From Liolophura sinensis (taxonomy: Eukaryota > Mollusca > Polyplacophora > Chitonida > Chitonidae): DNA of 64,000 nt. Below, in pieces: positions 23,600-36,298 of the stretch (positions are counted from its first letter, which is position 1; each line of letters opens with the position of its first letter). The translations under genes and the position numbers were made by a program. Location: NCBI RefSeq assembly GCF_032854445.1, contig NC_088307.1:3598001-3662000 (forward strand), given 5' to 3'. Below the pieces are notes generated by a model. That model was given only the letters and a program-made list of their open reading frames with translations. It had not been told where the DNA came from and ran no database searches.

Positions 23600-24090
23600 T
23601 TATGAGGGGGATCATATCTGGTGTCTTCTGGTGGGTGGAGTGTTATCTTGTGGGTGGAATCTCATGCCAGATGATTTCAGGGTGGAATGGGTATCAGGTC
23701 TGCTATATTCTGAAGGGTTGGGTGTCATGTCTGGTGTCTTCTGGTGGGCGGAGTGTTATCTTGTGGGTGGAATCTCATGCCAGATAATTTCAGGTGGAAT
23801 GAGTATCAGGTCTGCTATATTCTGAAGGGCTGGGTGTCATGTCTGGTGTTTTCTGATGGGTGGAGTGTTATCTTGTGGGTGGAATCTCATGCCAGATAAT
23901 TTCAGTGGATTGGGTATCAGGTCTGCTATATTCTGAAGGGCTGGGTGTCATGTCTGGTGTCTTCTGATGGGTGGAGTGTTATCTTGTGGGTGGAATCTCA
24001 TGCCAGATAATTTCAGGTGGAATGAGTATCAGATCTGCTATATTCTGAAGGGCTGGGTGTCATGTCTGGTGTCTTATGATGGGTGAGTGT
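23600..24090. repeat. About 112-bp tandem array, 4-5 copies
   Basis: Each unit holds 'GTCATGTCTGGTGTCTTCTG', 'GGAATCTCATGCCAGATAAT' and 'CAGGTCTGCTATATTCTGAA'. More diverged GT-rich units continue to about 24330. The ORFs 23472-23825 and 23575-23787 are products of this array. Confidence 0.9.
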
Positions 24091-24329
24091 GCAGTCTGTT
24101 GACTTCAGGTGGACAGCATGTCATGCCTGCAATATTCTGGTCGACAGGTGTTCTGTGTGATGTCATTTGGCAAAATAAGTGTCATGTCTGCTGTTTTCTG
24201 GCAGGTGGGATGTCCGATCATGTCGCCTTGTGAGTGAGGGGGTCATGTCAGGTGTCTTCCGTTGGGTAGTGTCTCATGTCAGGTGACTTGTGTTGGATGG
24301 GGTGTTATGTCTGGTGTCTTCTGGTGAGC

Positions 24330-25595
24330 TGAATGTATAAGCTGCCTTCTGCACTGTCCAGCATCAATCACCTTATAGCTCAGCCAAAAGCATGTATTTC
24401 ATGGAACATGGTCAGTCATTGCCTACACCAAAACCAGGTATGCATATTTCTGTAGGAACTGGCGAGTGAAAGGCTCATGTGAGCAGTACTAGTCTTCCAC
24501 TAACATTTTTATTTAAAGATGACTCAAAATAGGTGTCTATTTGACGGTTAATTGTTATGATCATTCCACTGATGTTTATTCATACAGATGATGTACCAGT
24601 CAACTGGCTTCACACAAAAATGCCCGCAGAATACGCTTGAATGAACATCTTGCCTCCATGTTAACAGGTTGAAGAATTACAGTAGTGCATTTAGTTGACT
24701 GATGACCAAGTACATTCGACTGAAGTCTAATTATGAAGTGCCTCACTATTTCATGATGTCGCCAACATGACATCAGACAGAAATATCAATAGGGCTGCAC
24801 TCAATTATCTTAATGTCACTCTCTCGTTAAATAGGTGCCTTTTTTTAGGAGTAAGCTGTGGTTTGGTTGTACCTCTAAGCTATTTGAAGACCTAGCTTTT
24901 GGACAGATTTTAATCTTGTAAGCTTATTTGGAAAGCCTAGGATATACATTATGTATTTTTTTAAACCAATTCTTAGATGATTTTAAAATTCTGGCCCTAG
25001 TTGAATACAATAAACAGCTTCAGTGAACTCTTAAGCTGGAAAACATTTACTTCATTTAAGATGTCCCGACATTTCTGCAACTCTTAAAGCCTGATTTAAT
25101 GTGTGTTTACATCCTGTTGCTCAGAAAATATTTGTCATTGTTATGGCATAACCTACATACTGCACGCTTTAACAGACCATGTCCCACTTCTCATACCTTC
25201 ACGCCTCAGTAACTAATCCACGTTACATTATAGTCGCTGTTGTGTAACAAGGGAGATAATTCACAGCAGGCCTATTAAATGGCATATTTAGCTTTAGGAA
25301 CAACTGTAGCATCATTCACTGGTTTCATACTGTTAGCCACAGGCTGGTAGCATGTTTACATCATCATACAAAGCTGTAAGTTTGCTGGAAGAATAAAAAC
25401 AATGCCTCCAATATACTAACAAACAACCATAATAAATGTACATTATATACACACACCATAACAAAAACTATAAACAAACAATATGTTAGCTAGGGACAAT
25501 ACGCACCAATTACACCAATACTAAGTTCATACATGTGAGATTACACAGTCTGATGCTCTGCATACACAGGTGCTCAAGACACTAGCAAGTGAGCG
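24330..25595. other. Intergenic DNA without a recognised gene
   Basis: AT-rich sequence with no supported ORF. The short motif 'CAAGGGAGATAATTC' at about 25248 resembles the motif in the 5' exons of the two ABHD14 copies. Confidence 0.4.
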
Positions 25596-25792
25596 CAGCA
25601 TAATGACCCATAAGCTTATAGCTTATGTTGAATTCCTGTCCAGTTGTATGCGGAGAGGTCTGTCAGCAACCTGCAGATGGTTGTGTAATTCCCATGAGGT
25701 TTTGCCCAGTTTTCTATCACCATATAATGCTGGCTGCTGTCAAATAAGCAAAATATTCTTGACTACGGCATAAAACTCCAACCAAATATACA
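25596..25792 (+). mobile_element. Diverged SINE copy beside the 49-bp array
   Basis: Plus-oriented copy with a degraded head ('AGCATAATGACCC'), 'GTCAGCAACCTGCAGATGG' and the 3' module 'GGCATAAAACTCCAACCAAA'. The 49-bp array begins directly after it. Confidence 0.7.
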
Positions 25793-25804
25793 AATCAACT
25801 GGAC

Positions 25805-26862
25805 CAGTCCTGCACCAATCACTATATGCGTATGCCGGCTCAGTCCAAAGTTGTAGTCCTGCACTAATCATTACATGTGTATACCGGCTCAGTCCAAAGT
25901 TGTAGTCCTGCACCAATCATTACATCATATGCCAGCTCAGTCCCAAGTCGATGTCCTGCACCAATCATTATACGCATGTACCGGCCCAGTCCAAAGTTGT
26001 AGTCCTGCACCAATCATTACATGCGTTATACCGGCTCAGTCCAAAGTTGTAGTCCTGCACCAATCATTACATGCGAATGCCGGTTCAGTCCAAAGTTGTA
26101 GTCCTGCACCAATCATTATACGCATGTACCGGCCCAGTCCAAATCGTTACATGTGTATACCGAACTCAGTCCAAAGTTGTAGTCCTGCACCAATCATTAC
26201 ATTGTATGCCAGCTCAGTCCAAAGCTGTGGTCCTGCACCAATCATTACATCGTATGCCGGCTCAGTTCAAAGTTGTAGTCCTGCACCAATCATTACATGC
26301 GTATGCCGGCTCAGTCCAAAGCTGTTGTGTTGCACCAATCATTACATCGTATGCCGGCTCAGTCCAAAGTTTTAGTCCTGCACCAATCATTACATGTGTA
26401 TGCCGGCTCAGTCCAAAGTTGTAGTCCTGTACCAATCATTATATGTGTATACCAGCTCAGTCCAAAGTTGTAGTCTTGCACCAATCATTACATTGTATGA
26501 CGGCTGAGTCCAACGTTGTGGTCCTGCACCAATCATTACATGTGTATACCGGCTCAGTCCAAAGTTGTAGTCCTGCACCAATCATTACATGCATGTACCG
26601 GCTCAGTTCAAAGTTGTAGTCCTGCACCAATCATTACATGCATATACCGGCTCAGTTCAAAGTTGTAGTCCTGCACCAATCATTACATGCGTATTCCGGC
26701 TCAGTCCAAATTTGTTGTCCTGCACCATCATTACATGCGTATTCCGGCTCAGTCCAAATTTGTTGTCCTGCACCAATCATTACATGCGTATTCCGGCTCT
26801 GTCCAAATTTGTAGTCCTGCACCAATCATTACATGCATATTCTGGTTCAACCCACAATTGTA
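25805..26862. repeat. 49-bp minisatellite, about 21 copies
   Basis: Units contain 'GGCTCAGTCCAAAGTTGTAG' and 'TCCTGCACCAATCATTACAT', with some deletions. Frames shift between units because 49 is not a multiple of three; the 166- and 117-codon ORFs here are artefacts. Confidence 0.95.
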
Positions 26863-27719
26863 TGGCCATGCATCAGTGACCTGGATCAACTGACGCATCT
26901 AAGTCACATCTTATAAAGCTCTTATTTATGCCAAGTTTTAACTTACAGATCTCAATCTGTCGTGATTCAACCCACTGCAACACAATTCTAAGTACTTGAC
27001 TTGTATGAGCCGTGAATGTGTACAAAAGAAGAAAGAAGACACAGGATGGACTGGTTGCTCATACTCATTTGAATATAACACAGGTAGCAGATTCAGATTT
27101 CACTACCCATAAGCTAGGGAGCCAGTTTTCAGGGGCTGGGTTCAGAACAGAAAAAGTGGGCTTTAACAGCAAGCCATACCTTTAAACTTCAACAAACACC
27201 TGTGCGGAATGACCTAAAATTTCGCCCCAAAACATGTACCTCAGAATCGGGCAAAATGTTCAACTTACCATGCTCATGTTTCAACTCAAAGAGACAGATT
27301 TGTCTTACTAAACCCTATTATATTCTGATATTCAGAATATATATTCAGAATAGACCCAACATTCTGAATCAGCCTTTAGGCAACACCAAAGTACGTCCAA
27401 ATACTGATAATGCTAAACAACAGGAATGCTCAGACAAGGACACCAGAGATCATGTCATACCCTAAATAAAATTTGTAACACGCATGTCTATCCCCAAAGT
27501 GCTCTTTCACATATTCCATGCATATTAGCTATGATGTATTTATTGATTTTTTTTTTACATATATATATCAGTTATTTAATGGATTTTTTTAACATCGTAA
27601 GAAGTGTCAGTGGAAAACTTGTATTAGCTTAGACAATACTCCACAAATCATCGCCTAAATGCTGAAAAGGATGTGGTCTTCCCACCTAAAACATTAATAT
27701 GAAATTCTTATGTCTGTCA

Positions 27720-27930
27720 CAAAAACCCTATCCAAATATTTCTCACGCTATTATGATGTACATGATAAATAACCCAAATCTGCCCCAAAAATGAGCCATT
27801 CTAATGGCCAATTATTGTCATAAAATATTACATTTTCCAAAAGAAGAACACCCTTCCTTCCACACAATCCTCAAAACATCTAAGATCAGTAAAACTCTCA
27901 GAATCAGGAAAATATACAACTTAGTTACCA
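27720..27930 (-). repeat. Interspersed repeat Y, copy 3 (reverse)
   Basis: Reverse complement of repeat Y: 'AGTAAAACTCTCAGAATCAG' here matches 'CTGATTCTGAGAGTTTTATT' in copy 1. A weaker piece of the same family lies at about 27200-27330. Confidence 0.45.
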
Positions 27931-27954
27931 GTGAAAACTTAGGCCACTTTAATA

Positions 27955-28170
27955 CCCCAATTCTTTGATCTTTTCAACCACCTTTGCAACCAATATTTTG
28001 AAACATTCTAAGAGAACTATGAGGTTTAGAGAAATAATTTGGACAATTTTTATGAACCTTGCATCTTTAATGACATAAACCAATGATTTTTACCATTATT
28101 TTCAAAAGAATTGTATGCATACCCTCCATATTTTATTTTAGTGGTTGAGAAGGTTGAAGATTTACAGCAC
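27955..28170. mobile_element. Possible MITE with terminal inverted repeats
   Basis: The left end 'GATCTTTTCAACCACC' is mirrored by 'GTGGTTGAGAAGGTTGAAGA' at the right end, giving inverted ends of about 20 bp around a 170-bp core. A related core is at 47085-47250 ('CCAATATTTTGAAACATTCT' in both). No coding capacity. Confidence 0.45.
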
Positions 28171-29830
28171 CGTGTATAAGAGCCTATAATACATATCTCA
28201 TGAAGTGGCATGGCCAACAGATACAAGTTTAAGTGCAGGAGTTTGTGGGGAAAAAAAGACCCGTCACCTTATGTTCTTTGAGGACAAAGTTAGAACTCAC
28301 GGCATTTCATTAAGCCTGCCTTACGTGTACACAATGGCAGTCCTCATAACATGAAAAGTTTCTGGCTTTATTCATACACTAGACAACAATAAAAACTTGA
28401 CACACGAGTACATGACTTAAACTGGGATTTAAGCCTCATGTTCCAAAAAAATGATTTTTCTAGTTATTCCTCACCATCCACAGCTAACCATTTGTGGTAA
28501 GAACACGATAGAAATGTTTCCTACAATCAACAACTCTCAAGGTCCCAATATTAATGTAACTTGACTACAGTGTGTAGACTTGGAAAAACAAAACAAAAGT
28601 TACCTTGCTTCACACGAAGTAGCACAAGATCTTTGAGACTTCAAAATATATTCAATTGTCAACAATGTGTGCTTTTCTTTAAAAAAAAAACACATATTTT
28701 TAAGCAATAAAGCTGAAGTTATGCCCTAATCTCAAAAAGCCCCAAATCTCAAAGTTCTAAGCACAAAAATTAATCATCCACCACTGCAAAAGCATGCAAC
28801 AAAATATTCAACAGGTACTAAACATACCCCGATACTTTAAATACCACAACAAATATAAACAAGCAGAGCATGAAAATTTAATGTAGCTCTTGCACATAAA
28901 AAAACATGATTCCCATCTGAATTCATCTCTGAATGAGAATGTAAGAATGTACCGTGAATTGGACGCACTTTTCAGAAGATTGTGACAGAATCCTTGAAGG
29001 ATGAGTGAGAAGAAAATCTCATGGAATTAATTTTCACACAAACATAATGAGATGTTTGAGTCACATAGTTCGGTTTATAGACCATTATGACATTAGGATC
29101 AATGGTGTCAGATGTCTGTCTTTTGTTTTCCAGCCCATAATTCTACAATTTATGTTGGGAAAACTTTTTACCTATAAGTCCATAAAACATTTGTCAAAAA
29201 AAAAACTGTCGTGCAAAGTTTCCCATTCAATGAGAACAATTACAGACACAGTCTGTACTCTTGCCTATAAAAGTCTACAACATTAGAAACTGCAGAAAAT
29301 TAACTGCTTTGTTCCATACTGACCTCTGTTTCTGACAAATTGCATTCTACACCAGAAGACATTTTATACAGGTATCAATTTCTTAAGCAGGATTAAATAT
29401 TTGTAGAACATAGGTCCCAAGAAATAATCTCAGCATGTTGATGCCAAATAACATGACTGACAGAAACAAATCCTTGGAAAACTGTTCTAAATGTGAGACC
29501 TTTTTACATATCGTTCTTGTTTCACTGCCAAAATGGGTCTATACCATACGCAATGTATACATGTCTGTATGATATCACTGTACAAGATACAGTTAACAAT
29601 ATAGGTCTGGGTTTGACAAAATAAAGACTTTCTGTGAATATTTAGCTACATTTAAAAGTAGTAAAAAAGAAAACAAAAATGTACCAATTTCACATTGCAT
29701 ACATCAAGGAGATAGTGACGATTTATCTCATCACATCCCCATAAACACTTGTTTTTTTTACAGCCTTCTCAATGCCTGTAAAATATGTTTGTTCCGACAG
29801 CCTTCACACCTCTTTTATTGACAATTTACA
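28171..29830. other. Intergenic DNA downstream of ABHD14 copy A, no gene seen
   Basis: AT-rich, no supported ORF, no array. It may contain the 3' end of the minus-strand ABHD14 copy A transcript, but I could not place a poly(A) signal with confidence. Confidence 0.4.
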
Positions 29831-29924
29831 CACTTGTTAGTGGAAGATAAAATTAGTTCTCAATTTAAATTTAAAAACACCTGTGTAGTCTGTCTGTGTA
29901 GTCCAATCATCTGTATGTACACTG

Positions 29925-30195
29925 TAAACACTTTGCTTGTGCATTCTCAAAACCTGTTTGCACAGTCTAAACACCTACCTGTACAGTCTAAATACCTGTC
30001 TGTACCATCTAAACACCTGTCTGTGACATCTAACACAAACGTCTGCAAAAACTTGTGTGTGCTGTCTAAACACTGGTAAATACCCTAAACGTCTGTTTGC
30101 ATGTCCGGCTTCAACACCTGTGTTTACAGTCTAAATACTTGTGCATAGTCTAAACACCTGTTGGTGCAGTCTAAACATTAGTCAGACTACACAAC
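29925..30195. repeat. Degenerate repeat in the 3' flank of ABHD14 copy A
   Basis: Units such as 'ACAGTCTAAACACCTGT' and 'CTGTACCATCTAAACACC' repeat about a dozen times 40-300 bp beyond the stop codon. The same repeat occupies the same position after copy B (40930-41195), so it was present before the gene duplicated. Confidence 0.8.
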
Positions 30196-30235
30196 TGACA
30201 CACACTCTAAATATCACATGTACCGGTACATAAAC

Positions 30236-33200
30236 TCAGGTGTTCTTTGCAGTGATGTCTTCTAAAAAGCTGTACAAACACTGGTGAAATACATCTGGTT
30301 TGCTGATGTAAGCAGCATGGCCTCCGTCCTTCATGACATATGTCTTGTGGTTGGGAATATTTTTCAGGTTTTCCAGTGATTGGTGACCCAAACCTGTGTC
30401 CTTCTCACCGTAAACAATCAAAATTGGCACCTGCAAGCAGATATATTTATCAGTATTAGTTAATAAAACAAACAAATAAAACTCATAGATTTTATTAGAC
30501 ACAATATCCACCCAAAACAGAGCCAGCTGTATTTAAAGAGAATGCTGTCTCGTATATGAACTCAAAATACATAATTCTTACCTTGACATTCTTGTAATGT
30601 TCTGGAGTGAATAGGTCTGTTGTTACCGGGGCCAATGATACAAATCCTCGGATATGTTCTTCTCCCATCCCCAGCAGAGGAATGGCCAATTCGCCACTAG
30701 CAGACGGGCTCACCACAATTGGCTTGTCCAGCTTCAGGGCTTGGATCAGATTCACCAGGAATTCCAGTGCAATTGTTTTTTTAACAGATGCTGTGAATGT
30801 AACAACAATACATGTACAATTAACCAACGCACACTGCTGAATTTCTCCTGAAAGAGAGGTACTTTTACAAGCATGCAATTACTCTCTTCTGACCAGAAGA
30901 CAATGACCTACAATTGATTGCTATTTCTTTTACACCGACGCCATTCCCCCATATGGCCATCTAAAGCCCAGATCACTGGTGTGTACCAAAAGCGATGTTG
31001 CTATACGTGTCATCTATCAACTAAATGTCTGTCTGACCTTTCAAGATTGTATGTATCTGTTGTTTGACTTACAAAAGAAAAGACGCAGAACCCTGATCAG
31101 GATTTAAATGCTTTCCTTTATACTTGTCTGCATGGATGTCGCTTGTCAAACGAGAGTAAGCTGATTTTCTTATAAATCTTTCTTTGACTCCGCAGAAATG
31201 GATAACCTGTTTAGTCGGGTCTAACGGGTTGTGACCCTATTTCCATATCATGACCCAAAAAAGTTCAAATCACTGAACTACCACATACGCAACAAATGAT
31301 TCTATAGATATGTACATTAAATGGAAGTTTAAATTAAGCAGTAAAATATGCTCCAATTTCTTTTGGGCCACAGGCTGAAAGTTTCATCACTTTATAACAC
31401 GGTTCAAATACCAAAATGAAGATTTTTCGGCAACCTTTGAATGCTGTATGTTTTCCAGCAAAGCAACATGGCGTTTACAAATCAGTATCAGTCATGTCAG
31501 TGTACAGTACAATTAACATTAGGACTAACACAACAGCACCAGGCAGCATATTTACATGTACTTCTTTAGCACTCTGGTCTGTACCATGTTCACCGCTTCA
31601 ATAATTTATAAAAGACCCTGACATTCACTTTTACTCATTCCTCACTCCACTTTGTAGCCGTAAATCGGATGAGGTCAAATCTGATGTGTCAGGTCCGAGG
31701 CCACAGCACACCTCCTCTGCTCTTTTTGGCACTAGTATGTGCGCAGTCTGCCCAACATGTCACAATTACTCCTGTCAGAAATCGTATCAGAAAACCAGGT
31801 GCGTTTCGACAGAGCATCAGATCGAGAGATTCGAACAGATCATTGTAACAGTGTAGTATTGGTAATGGTGATGCAGACCCTATTGTTTGCAAACATTTTA
31901 AAGTACTACAGGGCAGGAAACATGAAGAGTGTCTGTTCACTGAGAGATGCTGGTAGTCTCCTAACACAGACACCCAAAGGTTCACAAGACATGTACAACA
32001 TGCACAAGACAGTTACAACATTTTCAACATGCACAAGACATTTACAACATGCTCAAGACATGTACAACACGCACAAGACATGTACAACACGCACAAGACA
32101 TGTATAACATGCACAAAACATGTACAACATCCACAAGACATTTACAACATCCACAAGACATTTCCAACATGCTCAACACATCTACAACATGCTCAAGACA
32201 TGTACAACACGCACAAGACATTTACAACAAACACAAGACACTTAAAACATCCACAAGACATGTACAACATCCACAAGACATTTACAACATCCACAAGACA
32301 TTTACAACATGCACAAGACATGTACAACACGCACAAAACATGTACAACATATGCACAAGATATGTACAACATGCACAAGACATTTACAACACGCACATGT
32401 ACAACATGCACAAGACATTTACAACATGCACATGTACAACATGCACAAGACATGTACAACATGCACCTGTACAACATGCACCTGAAGCCAGTCCCACAAG
32501 TATGATCCTTCCTTTCTGGCTTTCTCATATATCCCATCTCAGCTTATTTGGCAAACACCAACTGTACATCACATGCAGACTGACACCGAGTAACTGGAAC
32601 TGATGAGTCTGAAGAAATCAAGCAGACTTAGGAAACCAGACTGTGTCTGAGGAAATAAGGTATCAACACCAGGCAGAGTGTAACAAAAACCTGACATGCC
32701 TGACAGAAAGTGAGGAAACAAAAAAACCAGACAGAGAGTGAAAAAAACAGACAGTCTGTGGAAACCATCCAGTGATATAAACCTTGTAATCTGGTTGACG
32801 GAAGATCACTATCAACATAATATAATGTTGAAAGCCACACCTCATATGCTTACCCTTTAACTCGTCAGGCCTGTTTATGGCCACCATTCTATACCCCAAG
32901 GCCCCAAATGTCTCCAGAGTTTTGATTTCCTTCCAGTTCTGAGCTGAAAAGCTGGCACCGTGCAAGAGAAGGACATCTTGTTTTGACTTTGTTGTGGGCA
33001 TACCCTGAATGTAAGTGACATCCAATTCCTGTAACAGATATTATGCTACTTAACTGACAATCTCAAAGAGTCCAAAGGTGGCCCCGTTTCCATGTATACG
33101 AAGGGGACATACACCTGATTATAGTTTACACTATTGGGCATGGATATCATCCAAATTGTTTCCATCTACAAAAAAAAAAAATATATATATATATAATTTC

Positions 33201-34822
33201 TTTTCATTGCAAGCATTACACCATACTTTGATTTTTAATTACTGTATTTCACCTAAAATTTAGCAGTTTTCAAATAAAGCATATTGCTTGATTCTGACTG
33301 ATTCATCCATTTTGTAGGGGCACTTTTTTGTGAAGCCTGATTCACTTTTTATCAGAAAAACTTAAGGCTTGGCACATAGTATCATTTTAAGGATTTTTGT
33401 ACTTCTGAGAGTACATTTCTACATACCAATGCATCTTGAGTTTATCTCTTTATTTCTTTGATTGGTGTTTTATGCCGTACTCTAGAATATTTCACTTATA
33501 TAAGCAATATGGTGGGAGGAAAAAGGGCACAGCCCAGTGGAATCCCACGCCACCAGCAGGTTGCTGCCAGACCTTCCCACGTACAACTGGAGAGTCATGC
33601 ATCTTGGAGGCAAGTTTCATGAGAGTAGGAAGTGCTTAGGGGGGAAAGTACCTGCCTTTGGCAAGTAAATAATAAACTTTCCTGCACGTGCATGTTTTCA
33701 TCTCCAACATGAAGTCAATGTATTTGCAATGGTTCAGTGATCTTCACCAAACTTCATGTAAACATTAACATTTCAACTCTTCCACATTTACTGCACTAAA
33801 ATGACAACAATGACTAGATAAATAATCAGTATTTCTTAATTTGCAGCTGGAATTGAACCAACACTTTCTGTGCCTGTCACTTCAAGGACAGGAGCTTTGA
33901 AGTCATTTCCAAAAATAATTCATTTAAAATATTTATTTATTTATTTATTTATCTGATCACTTTTGTACACCATACTCAAGAATTATTCATTTGTGAAACA
34001 GTGACCACCATTACATGTATTGTGGGAAGAAACCCACAACCATCCATAGGTTGCTGGCAGGCCTTCCACATACAACTGGATAGGAAANNNNNNNNNNNNN
34101 NNNNNNNNNNNNNNNNNNNNNNNNNNNNNNNNNNNNNNNNNNNNNNNNNNNNNNNNNNNNNNNNNNNNNNNNNNNNNNNNNNNNNNNNNNNNNNNNNNNN
34201 NNNNNNNNNNNNNNNNNNNNNNNNNNNNNNNNNNNNNNNNNNNNNNNNNNNNNNNNNNNNNNNNNNNNNNNNNNNNNNNNNNNNNNNTAGGAAACAAGCA
34301 TCAGCTGGACTTAGAGTCATAGCAATCACATTGGAGGTAGGCTCCTGATTCACTGTCTTTGCAGGCTAGCTACTTTGCCATGGAGGACCCTCCAGAAATA
34401 AACACCCCATTACAAAGTTTATCAAAAACCAACTTTTCTGTGTCACATCACAGGAACCCATACTATGAAAAAACAACTATTTTGCTACTTACCCATGTTC
34501 CAGCCCTGACCTTGACCTTGTTATCCTCTACTTTGACCTTGGTGAGGTCAACATTTGGAATGGACTTTAGATTTATTACTTCGTCAGTTCCCTGCACCGC
34601 TTCAGCTCTCTCTCCAGCACCCTCTGGAGGCACATTCCCTGAACTCTGACCCTCAGGTAACTTAACAGGGGGTTCCAACACTGACTTATCTCCCTTCTTC
34701 AAATCTCCTTGAACGGTTTCTGGTTTAGACGAGCCAGAGGTGAGGTACCAAACTACGGCTAATATGACCACAACCAGGAAGGCCAGAACTGGCTTGTTCA
34801 CCTGAATCCCACTAGGTTTCAT
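30236..34822 (-). CDS. ABHD14-like alpha/beta hydrolase, membrane-anchored copy (copy A)
   Basis: Coding exons: 34493-34822, 32854-33028, 30582-30790, 30236-30430; together 909 nt, 302 residues plus stop. The first exon gives a cytoplasmic-type N-terminus, a hydrophobic anchor at about residues 12-27 ('VLAFLVVVILAVVWYL') and a long Lys/Pro/Glu-rich linker to about residue 85. The hydrolase core follows: 'QDVLLLHGASFSAQNW', the nucleophile elbow 'VSPSASG' (middle Ser about 198), acid 'YGEKD' (Asp about 249) and 'GGHAAY' (His about 276), completing a Ser-Asp-His triad. Length and anchor resemble ABHD14A (271 residues in human). The second coding exon must use a donor 12 nt downstream of the copy B donor because the equivalent GT is AC here. 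Introns contain a 20-bp array, SINEs and the N gap. The substrate is unknown. Confidence 0.85.
30880..31985. other. Intron DNA of ABHD14 copy A, no further exon seen
   Basis: Between the third and second coding exons. ORFs at 31416-31604 and 31739-32107 have no family landmarks and the second runs into the 20-bp array. Confidence 0.5.
31988..32475. repeat. 20-bp minisatellite in an ABHD14 copy A intron
   Basis: About 24 units of 'ACATGTACAACATGCACAAG' with T-rich variants. The equivalent intron of copy B lacks this array but has a different one next to the matching single-copy landmark 'ATCCTTCCTTTCT'. ORFs of 158, 184 and 114 codons here are artefacts. Confidence 0.93.
33238..33430 (+). repeat. 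Interspersed repeat X, copy 2
   Basis: Landmarks 'CTGTATTTCACCTAAAATTT', 'TTGATTCTGACTGATTCATC' and 'CTTCTGAGAGTACATTT' match copy 1 in the same order. Confidence 0.5.
33445..33605 (-). mobile_element. SINE copy lacking the tRNA head
   Basis: Minus-oriented copy in the intron between the first two coding exons of ABHD14 copy A. It has 'GATTGGTGTTTTATGCCGTA' and 'CTTCCCACGTACAACTGGAG', with an internal deletion of the 'GGCGGCCAG' part. Confidence 0.8.
33931..34385 (-). mobile_element. Full-length SINE interrupted by the assembly gap
   Basis: The 3' module and body (33931-34087) and the tRNA-like head (34288-34385, ending 'GCCATGGAGGACCC') are parts of one minus-oriented SINE, with the 200-N run between them. 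The two sides meet at the expected point in the SINE. Confidence 0.8.
34088..34287. other. Assembly gap of 200 N
   Basis: Exactly 200 N. The left side ends and the right side begins with the same 7 bases, 'TAGGAAA', inside one SINE copy. The true gap is therefore probably of negative or zero length. ORFs drawn through the N run are meaningless. Confidence 0.97.
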
Positions 34823-35029
34823 CTCCAGTCAGCTGTAGTGTTTAGGCGAGACTGTAACGTGTCCATTTAACACAGGAACATCCACTAGAAATATAAAACA
34901 TCGATAATGGACATAAAATTCAGTTTTTTTTCCAGACACCACTTGCCATTTATGAAAACTCTTTAAAGGGTATTAGATAATGAGGATGAACTGATCAGTG
35001 TATGGAAAAATCAGGTGTTCAAAGTTGGA

Positions 35030-35180
35030 AATACAGTATTTCACCTTCAACATTTTTAAAGTGACACATCTTTCTTGATTCAGATTGATTCACCCGTCTT
35101 ACACAGCCATTTAAGAGTTTCTCATTAAAAAGAGCTTTTGTGTAGGCATCATTTGAAAGTTTAAAAATACATTTAAGCAA
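35030..35180 (+). repeat. Interspersed repeat X, copy 3
   Basis: Landmarks 'CAGTATTTCACCTTCAACAT' and 'TTGATTCAGATTGATTCACC' match the other two copies. It is in the 5' intron of ABHD14 copy A. Confidence 0.5.
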
Positions 35181-36298
35181 ATAGTATCATGTCCAAAGTT
35201 TGGGTGGTCACAAGTGTTTCTTTACAGTGTTCTAGTAAACATTTAAACTAGGAGCACAGCAACCATAAGTTTACTAAGTGACATAAACAAAGAATACGTA
35301 CTCATGGTTGATACTGGCATGAGACTATGTTTAAACTACATGGCTTAATTTAAAGCCTTTATCCCAGGAAATCCTATCTCCATTGCCAGCCAGTAAGTAT
35401 TAATTCTTTTGTATCCTTTAAGGATCTTTTAAGGTAACGGCTCTTGGGTGTGAATCAAAATAACACCATGTACAATTTTAAAACAGATGAGTTCATCAAC
35501 TTGTTACAGCACTTTGCTCTGATGGTTGCTAATTTGTTGCTACAAACTGCACAAAATAATTTATAGTGGTTTGTGGCCCTCCATACATACACATGACATG
35601 CAACTACCTTTGCTCAGGCTATAAAACATGAGAAAGGCTGAAAGTAAGCAGAAATAAGTGGCTTGGTGGACTGTTCTGGGAACAAGTAGTCCATTTAGAT
35701 TAAATTTTGACATGCATCAAAACATAACACTAAGTCCATGCCTGCCTTTCAAAAAAATTGCCCCAGGTTTCCGAAAGTCAACTAAATGAATGTCTCAATG
35801 AAGTCCCACTTTTTCCATGAAATCCATTTTCTCTTCTTTGTTGAATTATGAAATTGAGCCTACAGACGACACTGAAAATATCATAGTTTTAAGGATAGTT
35901 TTCATGCCAGTGCTCAGTTACATTTCAGAAACCACATTTGTAGGTCACCTGACTTTTCAATACTGTATGGATGTTGACGGCCGGCAGTTTGGAACTTTCG
36001 AAGCTCTTGCAGTGAATGTAACCCCAAAACAGCAAGTTAATTAGTTTTATTAGATGAGGGTAGTGAATTATCAATATATTATTCAACCAGAAAACAGTAC
36101 AGAAATGAGCAAAAGAGGTGAGTTTGATTGCCAAAAGAGGGAAGAATGAAGGAGTTGGGAATCAACACCATGTTTTAGGAGCGTGGGAATGGAGAACGTA
36201 GTGTTACAATGAATGCCAGAATTTTGAAACAGCACACTGAGTGTTTTTGAGAAGAAGATATAATGTAATGTTGACTGGATCCCTTCCTCGTTTACAAT

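Noticed and set aside
25875-26424. Repeat-encoded proteins of 166 and 117 codons
   Set aside because: They are translations of the 49-bp minisatellite with no start context or domain.
33976-34353. ORFs spanning the N gap
   Set aside because: Most of the translation is unknown bases and the flanks are SINE.
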